Below are positions 39,301 through 51,300 of a stretch of DNA of 64,000 nt, one piece after another. Position 1 is the stretch's first letter, and each line of letters starts with the position of its first letter. This DNA comes from Mya arenaria (Eukaryota > Mollusca > Bivalvia > Myida > Myidae), in NCBI RefSeq assembly GCF_026914265.1, contig NC_069135.1:26716247-26780246 (forward strand), read 5' to 3'. The translations under genes and the position numbers were made by a program. The notes under the pieces were generated by a model, which was given only the letters and a program-made list of their open reading frames with translations, searched no databases and was not told where the DNA came from.

Positions 39301-42300
39301 TGGGATCGTCCAGGATGAACATGGTACCACAAGGGACCTTCTCAGAGCACACATTCACACGACCGTCACTGGCAGACTATACCTCAGATTGAAAAATCCT
39401 CCCGGCCTCGGATGGCCTTGGCAGGCCTTCCAGCGTTCCTACTTTTTCCTACTTTTCCTACTTTTTCCTACTTTTTTAACAGCTTCCTACTTTTTCCTAC
39501 TTTTTTCTAAAAAACTCCTACTATTCCTACTATGGAGTGCTGCATATAAGGACATAGAGTATAGGTTGTCGTGTCCGGGCTGTAACTTTCCCTTGTATGG
39601 ACAGATTTTAAAATAACTTGCCACATGTGTTCCACATACCAAGACGACGAGTCGCGTGCAAAACCCGTGTCCCTACCTCAAAGGTCAAGGTCACACTTAG
39701 TGTTTATTCACAATGGAGTGCTGCATATAAGGACATAGAGTATAGGTTGTCATGTCCGGGCTGTAACTTTCCCTTGTATGGACAGATTTTAAAATAACTT
39801 GCCACATGTGTTCCACATACCAAGACGACGAGTCGCGTGTAAAACCCGTGTCCCTACCTCAAAGGTCAAGGTCACACTTAGTGTTTATTCACAATGGAGT
39901 ACTGCATATAAGGACATAGAGTATAGGTTGTCATGTCCGGGCTGTAACTTTCCCTTGTATGGACAGATTTTAAAATAACTTGCCACATGTGTTCCACATA
40001 CCAAGACGACGAGTCGCGTGCAAAACCCGTGTCCCTACCTCAAAGGTCAAGGTCACACTTAGTGTTTATTCACAATGGAGTGCTGCATATAAGGACATAG
40101 AGTATAGGTTGTCATGTCCGGGCTGTTACTTTCCCATTCATAGACAGATTTTAAAATAACTTGCCACATGTGTTCCACATACCAAGACGACGTGTCGCGT
40201 GCAAGACCCGTGTCCCTACCTCAAAGGTCAAGGTCACACTTAGTGTTTATTCACAATGGAGTGCTGCATATAGGACATAGAGTATAGGTTGTCGTGTCCG
40301 GGCTGTAACTTTCTCTTCTATGGACAGATTTTAAAATAACTTGCCACATGTGTTCCACATACCAAGACGACGTGTTGCGTGCAAGACCCGTGTCCCTTCC
40401 TCTAAAGTCAAGGTCACACTTAGTGTTTATTCACAATGGAGTGCTGCATATAGGACATAGAGTATAGGTTGTCGTGTCCGGGCTGTAACTTTCTCTTCTA
40501 TGGACAGATTTTAAAATAACTTGCCACATGTGTTCCACATACCAAGACGACGTGTCACATGCAAAACCCGTGTCCCTACCTCAAAGGTCAAGGTCACACT
40601 TAGTGTTTATTCACAATGGAGTGCTGCATATAAGGACATAGAGTATAGGTTGTCGTGTCTGGGCTGTAACTTTCCCTTGTATGGACAGATTTTAAAATAA
40701 CTTGCCACATGTGTTCCACATACCAAGACGACGTGTCGCCTGCAAGACCCGTGTCCCTACCTCAAAGGTCAAGGTCACACTTAGTGTTTATTCACAATGG
40801 AGTGCTGCATATAATGACATAGAGTATAGGTTGTCGTGTCCGGGCTGTAACTTTCCCTTGTATGGACAGATTTTTAAATAACTTGCCACATGTGTTCCAC
40901 ATACCAAGACGACGTGTCGCCTGCAAGACCCGTGTCCCTACCTCAAAGGTCAAGGTCACACTTAGTGTTTATTCACAATGGAGTGCTGCATATAATGACA
41001 TAGAGTATAGGTTGTCGTGTCTGGGCTGTAACTTTCCCTTGTATGGACAGATTTTAAAATAACTTGCCACATGTGTTCCACATACCAAGATGACGTGTCG
41101 CTTGCAAGACCCTTGTCCCTACCTCTAAGGTCAAGGTCACACTTAGTGTTTATTCACAATGGAGTGCTGCATATAGGACATAGAGTATAGGTTGTCGTGT
41201 CCGGGCTGTAACTTTCTCTTCTATGGACAGATTTTAAAATAACTTGCCACATGTGTTCCACATACCAAGACGACGTGTCGCGTGCAAGACCCGTGTCCCT
41301 ACCTCAAAGGTCAAGGTCACACTTAGTGTTTATTCACAATGGAGTGCTGCATATAAGGACATAGGTTGTCGTGTCCGGGCTGTAACTTTCCCTTGTATGG
41401 ACAGATTTTAAAATCACTTGCTACATGTGTTCCACATACGAAGACACATGTGCAAGACCCATCTCCCTTCCTCTAAGGTGAAAGATACAGTGTTTATTCA
41501 CAAGGGAATTCTGAATATAAGGACATAACAGTGTAGGTTGTCAAGTATGGGTGGTATTTTTTTATGTTCAGAGGCAATTTAAAATAACTTGCCATATATA
41601 TTTGACACGTAAAGGCAAGATCAACTTTTCATGTACTGACCTTGTTCGTAGGTCAATGTCACATTTGGGGGCATTCGTCACATACTGTGACAGCTCTTGT
41701 TTCCTACTTTTTTGTTAGTGGCTGCTGGAAGGCCTGCCTTGGCAACAACTGAAGAATTACAGTTCTAACTCTTCATGAAAGACTGAAGAATTGTACATAG
41801 TTTCCAAATGTTCATGAACAAATGATATTCGTGAAATATAGTCACCATGTTCATGAAAAGTTCAGCTGGAACTAAAAATACAAGCTTTCATGAAGATTTT
41901 GGACCAGATACAAGCTACCAGCATGGTCATCAATACTTTTCTGAATATTTCTCAGATAGCATGGCTTTTTATCAACAATGTGGAAGCCAGTCTGAGAGAA
42001 TGGAGCCATAAATATCATGTAAATGTCCACTTGCAGATTGATATAGCCCAGTGGAAGTCTGAATGTTACTAGTTGTGCAGAATGTCTGTAAATACCTCTG
42101 TTATATTGATTACCATAAATGAATAGCAAATTAATTGCCTTTCTTGCTTTTTTTTCCCATGGAAACAATGATGTTCATTTCTGAGGACCCCATGTCCCAT
42201 GTTTGCTGATTCGGAAATTCTTGATAGGACATTAACTGTTGCTCTGAGCAACCATTTGGAAATTTGGGTAAGAGAAAAAACTTTCTCTCTGTTTGAAATT

Positions 42301-45300
42301 TATTTTGTCGATAATTAGCACGTCATTCGGTATAATCGTCCAAATTGAAAATATTGTTTTTTTCTCTCTCGTAATTGCAATTTTTACTGTATATTTTGTC
42401 TAATTTGAAAATTATTCTTTTCATTTCCTTTTTATTAATTTCCACATTTTTAATATTTATCTCTTATGTTAGTAAAGAGTTGTTATACTCAGTTTTTAGT
42501 TTATGGAAATACAATATTTATTACTACAATTATTGTTATATACGTTTAAAAGCCTACTTATGTGCTCCTCGTGCAAGGAAAATTGTGAACTTTGTAAAAA
42601 AAATCCATTACAAATAATTTTCAATACCCACTATTTTTTTATAAAATTTATTCACATGCTTTTATTAGTTTGATCTTTTTCTTGCTTTTTTTATATTTAG
42701 TGTACAAACATAGTAAGTTTTCTTTAAGTTCATTTCTTAAATAAGATGCTTCTGTTTAATGTACGCATTATTTTGTTAATCAAAATTATCTCTGTTTTCA
42801 CATGTCAATAGTCAATATCTGTGTGTGTTTTTGTGAATTTTTCCTTGTCTCATATATCATTTGTGCTTTGCTGAATTTCTCAGAATGATGATTATCTTCA
42901 ATACCCATTGCATAGTTGCACTCAATTACGTGATAATCAGTTAATTCCTGGGCTATTTCAAATTTTCTTCGTCTGAATATAATTGCACCTTGATATTCTA
43001 GAATGTTAAACACATGCAGTCCGAGGGGATGCAATTTCCCTTTCTTGATTACTTAAAGAATTTCTATGGATTTAAGAGTCGCAGAATGTTAAAGAATTGT
43101 TTGAAAAGGTATTCCTGAATGCAATCTAGCAGAAGGAGATAAAATGCTTTTCAAGTTTTTTCAAGAAATAATGGTCGATTTCAAGTATGGGAATTTCTGG
43201 TTAATTGAAGCATGTGTGCTTTATGTGCAGTGGTAATGACTGTCATAATTCATGGTGTAATTGTGGGTTTGGTGGTTTTGAGGTTTTGAGGGATTGGAAA
43301 ATTACTGTTGACGGCAGCTGCATGTACTATTGTCTCGATGGCACTCTGTGCTGTAACTTTGCTTTTGTTATTTCCTAATGACAATTTTGTAACATGGTTT
43401 TGGTTGAAATTCTCCTGGAAGAAGTCCTTCATGAAGAATCCTTAGAAGCAATTTTGTACCAAGGAGAGATTTTTAACAGGGCAATACTGCTGTTTAAGAA
43501 ATCTCTCCTAGGTATGAAAGTGCTCCTTGGAATCTTGGAGGACTTGTTGAAACCCAGACTTGGACTCATTTGTACTATTATTGAGCATTGTATGAACAAT
43601 TGTTTTTGCCTGACTCTAATGGTTTAAAGTCTTTAGACACTTTCCCAGATACCAGTTTAAGCAGGATTTTTTAATGAAACCGCTACAAAGATCACTTGCT
43701 GATTCAGGGTAGAATTGGGGAGGAGGGGTTCAACAGGTGCACCAAAAATGCCCCGTTTAATTATATTATAAGACATATTAGCTAAACTCCGATGAGGGTT
43801 CCACAGAGAACAGGGCTCATGCTCCTGAGGGGCCGGGCCCTGTCGTATGGCAAATCCACCCTTGAAGATCATCCATATCCAGACTGATCAAGTTGCGTTT
43901 CTATTGTTATAGAATGGGAAATTAATTGTACAGACAAAACTCATAATGCAGCGTTGAGTGCAGCAATTAATTGGCTGAATCCGTAAAAAGGACTTAATAA
44001 TTTGATCAATTTGAAAAATGATTGCACAATTTGTTAAAACATCGGTCATGTTTAAACATGATTTGTTTTGAACAAAACATTTACTTGCTGGAAAGACTTT
44101 TAACCATGATAATAGTCATGTACACATGATCACGACTACGAGTATCCGATTTGACCGTATGATGCTCCTTAACATGGTTACCGGGAAAATACATTATATA
44201 GCCTTCTTGCACAACTTAAATTCTTGAACATCATAGGATAATAATAAAAATATAATAATAAGGATAGAAATAGTATTAAAACAATAATAAAAATAATAAT
44301 AATAATAAAAGATATTTATTTACCAATACATTGGTCTTTATTAGAAAAAATGGAGACAGAAATCTTCCAAATTATATTGTAATTACGGAAATAGAGAGCT
44401 TTTTCTTCCATTAGCTGTGCGTTCTAGAGAAACGAAGGTGTCAAACCAGAAATAAAACTAATGTACCATTATTGGTTTGTGAAGAGAAACTTTCTAATTT
44501 CATATTCTAATATGACAGAAGCATTATCCAGGCAATTTAGAAGATGTGCATTATAGATTACGGTTCAGTCTGTTGGGACCGTGAAATATAAATGTCTGGT
44601 GATCATGTTTGTAACTATCGACGTTTTGTTAAAACACTTTCCGCGATTGGCGTACTGTGTCAGCTATTACATGATTTCTATTGTTTTTCTAGTCAGCATT
44701 TAAAATATGAGCAAGTTTTTCATAACAATCAGCATTATTACTCCAGCAGTGTCATATTTGAATAATCTATGGATGCATGGCAGTGGGTCTTAGATGCTGG
44801 GATTTCCAGGAAATTTCCTGGATTGCGGTCTTGGACGGATGTTAATGGGGATTTAGGGATCAGGACCTGGGATTAGTGTCTGGAGATTTTGATTTATTAG
44901 AGGTAATTTAGGGATTTAGATAATAGTTTGTTTTTGGTCAGTGACCTCAAGACCTTAAAACTGCTGTGGCTTCATTTTTCATAGAATTAAGCAGGCTTAT
45001 AATAATGATACTATTTGGCATATTGGCTGGGGATATATCATAGGTTTTAATGTTAAAGATTTTGAAATACCTTCAAGAACTGTATAATTCTAAATCACAA
45101 CTTACATTTATTTTTCATAGAAGCCTCAGATAGGACTGAATTAAAGTCTTGAACACATTGTTATTGGATATTGAAGTGGTATTTTTTCATGTCCTTAAAT
45201 TCTAGTTAGTTGAGATTCAAATTGTAGAAACTTGATTTGCAACCTATCTTAAAAGCTGAGTGAGTTGTCTGACGGTAAAATAATATGATAGACAACATTT

Positions 45301-48300
45301 TTTGTAGTTAATTTAAACTTATTTAACAACTGTTTTGAAGAAGGTTTTTACAACATTATATAAAATCAATCTCGTTGGCACAATGATGCGCAAGAGTGTC
45401 AAATGGTCAATCTTGTGTTGTGGGGAAAACCAAAGTACGTAGAGGAAATGCCCACTTGTCCGGCTAAGTGACCGCAAACCAAACTCACAATTACACCCGG
45501 CTAGGATTCAGACCCGGGACGCATGAATAATATAGTGACTGATGTGAAGCTCTTAAATAATGACAATGTAGTGATAGTACAGAACAGAACAGAACTTTTA
45601 TTAGGAATGAACATAAACAAAAGGACAATGTAGTGATAGTAAAATTATTATCAATATATCAAAAAGAGCTAAAAATGCCCAATAAAACAGCTACATTATT
45701 TAAATGTTCAAATGACTCATTTAAAAGGTAATAAATTTTGGACCCTTTAAGACCCTTTCATCCATACCTATCTTGACAAAAAATCAGCATCTATGATTAT
45801 TAATAAATTTTGGGCTATATTCTAAATAATGAATTTTCACATCTCTCTCTGTCCATTAACATGAGCGAGACTGAAGCACAAGGGTACCATGCATATGAGT
45901 TCACTCTCAAAAGCAGCAATGAATAGCAGTAAATGAGGGCTCGTTAATGTAAATTATTAGTTTTTCTTTGGTACATAGACCATTAAATATGTATTTAATA
46001 TGAAACCCAAAGGTATTTTTATGATATGGGAGACCCATTCATAAAATTTGAAGAAGTTTGAGGTCAGAATATTTGCACTTAAAATATGCAGTTGAATCAT
46101 TGGTTATTTTTAATGTTCATTAATTTATAAAATGCCAATGACATAACTAGACCACATTTTGAAAGCCTTTCATATAGACCTTTTCAATAAAGCATTGTTT
46201 AAGCATCATTTTATACAGTCAATGTTAATGTTTTATTATAGCAATAAGCTACGGGCCATTCATGTTATAAGATAAAAAGGGAGATAACTTTAACACCAAC
46301 AGTTGTCATTTTTATCTGTTAGAACATTATTACAGTGCATATGCCCATTACTTGTCTTAGGAGATAAAATCTTTAGAAGATCAAAGAGATTTCAGATGAT
46401 TTTTGTAGATATTAACTGATAAAACTATCAAAACATGGTGCACAATTAAAAGATAAAGCTGTTATAGTTATCACTTCTGTCAAGGGACACAACTTAGGCA
46501 GACTATATTTGTTTGTGATAACTTTGGTGACTCCCAGGTGTTAAATGCTAGGTATTTCTATGGTATTTTGGGTTAGAAAAACATTCAAAACAAGATGATA
46601 TTTCTTTATTGTTGATAGAACGCAAGTTTTGACATATTTTTTCTAGATTTTTTCATCTGACAGTTCAGTGACACTATCTTTTGTCCATTGTCTTTCTTAC
46701 AATATTAATTATTTCCAAACAGTGAGGAGCTCCTTGGTAAAGATACTGGTAACCACATTCAATATATTATATAAATATGTAACTTTTAATAAAGGGTCAA
46801 CATTAAATTTCCTTTCAAGCTTTAAGGGACCAACATTTATTTATTACATCAGGGGACACACCTGTCTGAGCTTTAACAAACACCAGCTATTGATGAGGTA
46901 ACGGAGAGCCCCTATGTAAGAATAGGGCTGTCTGGTCCAAATTTATGACCATCAATTGAACTGAAGAAAAGGACCTGTCAGTTTGGGTTGAAATATTACC
47001 TAAAATTGGTAGCTAGTTAAACTCCCTGTTAAAACCTATTGAAGGGTTTAATGGGGTATTTGTCAGTCCTGGACAATTATGCCTTTCAAAATTGAGGGTT
47101 CAGTTAAAATTTTGTGGAGATTTTCTTTTTTGACCAAGTGTTGACCAGGATGGGGGTTTTCAAGGGTCAAATTTTATGGGATTTGGTTGTCATGGTAACT
47201 AAGAAACAACCGGAGATAAAGGTGAATGAGTTTGAAAAAGCCGTGAAAAACATAAAATAATTTTGAAGGGTTATTTGAGTCTGCTTTGTGCTTTCCTAAA
47301 CTTTTGGGCAAAGTTGGCACAAATTTACATAGATAAGTGCTTTAATTTAATTTATAATCATTGAGTTTGGACGAAATTATCTGTGAAAGTAGATGAAATG
47401 TTATGCAAGTACAAATTTAATGGCCACTGTTGGCGAGACTGTGCTTTAGACAGGTTAGGGTTACATTAGCCACTGGACCATGACCAGAAGTGAACCAGTG
47501 TGACTGATTTCAAACATCTGGGATGCAGACTATAGGATAGAGTTTCTAGAGGATGGAGTGTGCTAATGTTAAACATTAGTTAGTGGTTATGGAGATGACA
47601 ATTTGATAGACTTTTATAGGTGCCTCAAACACTTGTTAGTTCACAGTGATAACAATTATTATCTACACCACAGTAATGAAGATGTTACTATGAATTTCAG
47701 TGAGAGTCCACTGATATTGAGTGAAATTTGGATATAAGAGAAGTCATATTGTTCATGTATATTATCTTCATGGTAAATTCTATGGTGGATTTTGAGACAT
47801 TGTGAATTGGATATTATAAGAATGCACTAGAGTTTTGATTATTTATTGTGTTCAACTTTGTTTATATCCTTGGAGTATATTCAGACCAAATAGCCTGTGT
47901 TTGATGATTACTGAGTTCTGTCATTTGCAGATCATGGGAAAGTATTTACAGATATAAATGGGCAGTCATTTTGTTCTCTGGACATTTTAGTTAATACACG
48001 AGATAAATTTTGTGTGGGACTCAGAATTTCTGTTGGTGCTTTTTGACGATATAAAGTTTGGAGTTTTGTAACCTCTGGATTTGATCGGATCTCTAATTTA
48101 GCAGTTTTCTTCAGCACTAATAATTATACATGCAAGTAAGTTGAAGTTATGCAGTTTTGTTTCTATATAAAGGAATAATATGATATTAAAGCTGTTGTGC
48201 GTCATTAGGGTAAGAAAAATTAAGCAGCTGAGTAAGCTGGCTTAGTTTGAACAATATCTTTCATAGGCTTTATTTTTAGAGTCAGAATGACAGAGCGTGA

Positions 48301-51300
48301 TCATAGGCTCTAGCCTCCATTGAGGTTATTTTTTCTTCGATTTTTTTTAAATAACCCAATTTTACATAAAATTATTGGAAAATGCAATTGTCAGAATTTT
48401 CGAAATATAAGAAAAAGTAAATTGAAGTAAAACAAACATGTTTGCGAAGCCATTATAGACAGAAGAAGATAAGATGGCAAGAATTGTTCAGGAAGTGGAA
48501 TTGACAGATTATAATCTACCCATGTTATCAATGTCATCAGGATAAGCTATTACTGCAGTTAGGTAATCTATGAAACTATCATGGAATGCACACATTTGTC
48601 TGTCTCGTTGGACCACCTGTTTACATTGTGTCAGACTGTTGCAAAACTTCAAAACCTGCATCTCTATTATTATCTTCAATCTGCTGACTTTTTGATAGAA
48701 TTCATGCTTGTTATCTTGTGAAAAGTAAGATTTGCACGTTCTCCAAGTTTGATTCTGTCCGACTTAATTAGTCTTGATCTTTTCATTTCAGTACTGATTT
48801 ATGTTTAAAGTATTTGGATATGAGGACAATAAGTTAATACAATATAACAGCTTTGCTTCTCAAATATTTTGAAGAATCTTTCTTTTTTTACTTATTTATT
48901 ATAATTAATGAGTGTAATGTAGTAAACGTCATACCAGAGATGAATGTCAAAGGTATGACTATCAGTCGCTTCATCAAATGAATTTTGATGAGGTATCAAA
49001 CCTAATTAATTAGTACACCATCCCAGGTTTTTTTATTAGTACAGTTAACATATAATATACTCTTTGTAGAGTACTGGGAGGCTTCGTCTCCTCATTGACA
49101 TTCAATTAGCATTCAATTATGACCGAGTGGTAGAAGGTTGTCAGCTTTGGTCATAAAACAAGCCATTTAAGCCCCTGGTTAACACAAGAAAGTGTTGTAG
49201 ACTATAATGACAAAACATGTTGTAGATGTAGGCTATAATGAGGGGACAAGGTCAGATGATGTCGGGGCTGATGTCATTATAATTGTCTCCCCTGTCAAAC
49301 AGGACACTTCAAACGGACTCATTCTGTCCCCATCTTTGTTTTTACTATTTTACAACTGTTATAGCTAAGTAAATTAGGCCGTTCTTAAAGAAAATACTTG
49401 CCCTTGCATGCGGATCAACTCGACATTCGATCAGCATTTTCTCTTTTGATTGATGGGTTTATGGTTAATAAGTGGTTCATGATAAATCGGAATGAACAAG
49501 AGTAGTTTGCTACAAGTATATATATTTAATTTTTTATAAGTTTGTCTGGTTTTTGATAAAGAAAGTTGAGGGATTTAAATTTAATTAATGATCATTATAA
49601 GCCATCAGGTCTCATATTATGACAGGTGCAAAAAGTTTAACTTCGGCCATAACTCAAAATGAGGCTAATTTGAGTTATCGCAAAAGTTAAAGTCGTTAAA
49701 GATATTCATTATATATTTTTAAAACTGGAAATTTGGTACACAATCAAGTTGCTAGAGACAGTATGCACATGTATACATAGCAATTAACTCAGTAACATGC
49801 ATCGCCAAATTGTGCCTCTTTTTCAATGGAAAAACAACAACACATCGATCAGCGTTGGTGTTGGTGTTTGGTGACCCTCAGCTCTTATTCAGGGCTTACT
49901 CTGTTGGTAAAAAATGAGTTGCTGCACAGAAAAGAGCACTGCACACAAATTAGTTTACATGAATGGCCCTGCCAGTACTGATGGTCAGCAGATGAACACC
50001 ACACATTATGGTCACTTGAGGTCAATTTGCTGGCCTTTAGCTCTTGGTAATAAAACTGTTGCCTGTGAGTTCTCATCCAAAGAAAGCTGGCTCCATTTGA
50101 TGGTATTTGCAACCTTAACATGACTCTTTTCTTGTTTAAATATCTCAATGATCGGTCAACCTTTGTTTTACATTGTTTTAATAGCTTGCTCAGACTTTAT
50201 TACTTATTCAAATTTCACAAATGATGTTCTGCAGCATTACACCAAACAAAAGGGTGTTATTAATTGTTTATTCATGGTTTATTTACTGCTTAATAATTTA
50301 TCACCTAAAAGCTTATGGACAATTTATTGTGTGGTCCGATTTTCACCAAATGTTATCACATGGACATGGTACATTTTGCAAGTTATTGTTACCTTGGCAA
50401 CCACTTATAAATAGGGTTCAAATCTTCACACCTTCATTTGCATTTCTCTCTTTGATGTTTAAGATTACAAGATAGCTATTAAAACTGTCAAATGTCTGAT
50501 GTCCATCACTCTGGTCTCTGTGTTAGCTTACATGTCCACTTCAAATGGTTTTGAATATTTGGCTCTATTTGTTATGGATGATAAGAACTTCATTAGTAAG
50601 TTGATTTAAAGTTCATAAAGTTTTTTCACTCATGTCAGTTGCTTAAGTGAAATCTTATGGAAAAAAGTCATTTTCATATCTTTTGTTATATTTTTGTATC
50701 CACTTGAAAGTTGAAACCTTTGGCTTACCTTTTCTTCAGCTGAGGGTGGTATATATTATAAATGGTTGAGTTTGATTACAATTATGTCAACGATATCTTT
50801 CATGAATGAAGTATTGCTTTTATAAGGGTCGAATGTTAACAAAATGTTGCTTTAGTATCAATCCATAGGGCTGTAAAAATGATTTCGGGCTTCATTAATC
50901 AGAGAAATTGGTGACAAATTTGATGGATAGAGTGATGCTTGAATTTTATGAATGAATGCGTTGCCCGTCACAATATTATTTTTATGATAATATCTGGTAG
51001 CGAAAATATGCAAAGTGTGAAATTTTGTATTTTAGAGAGTTTTTATGAGATATAAAGTGTTGATATGATAGTTTGGAGTGTGTGAGTCAGTGTACTAGGT
51101 ATTTGTATTATGATTGGAATATTTGCTGATGAAAGTGCTGAAATTGTTTCACAATCTTTCACAGGGTCGTAAATGCTTGTAAAATATTTATCTTACAAAT
51201 TTATAATACTCTTAGTTTTAAAATGAAAGCTATGTTTTAGCAATTAGATAAGTTTTTAATTTGCAAAAAATGTAAAAAGCTTGATATTTATATCCTGTTA

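Noticed and set aside
39293-41062. ORFs ending in similar residues in the 181-bp array
   Set aside because: They reflect identical monomers of a tandem repeat; no independent coding evidence.
43394-43627. 77-aa ORF ([20 protein letters not shown]...)
   Set aside because: No recognisable domain, no splice signals, isolated in a long intron.
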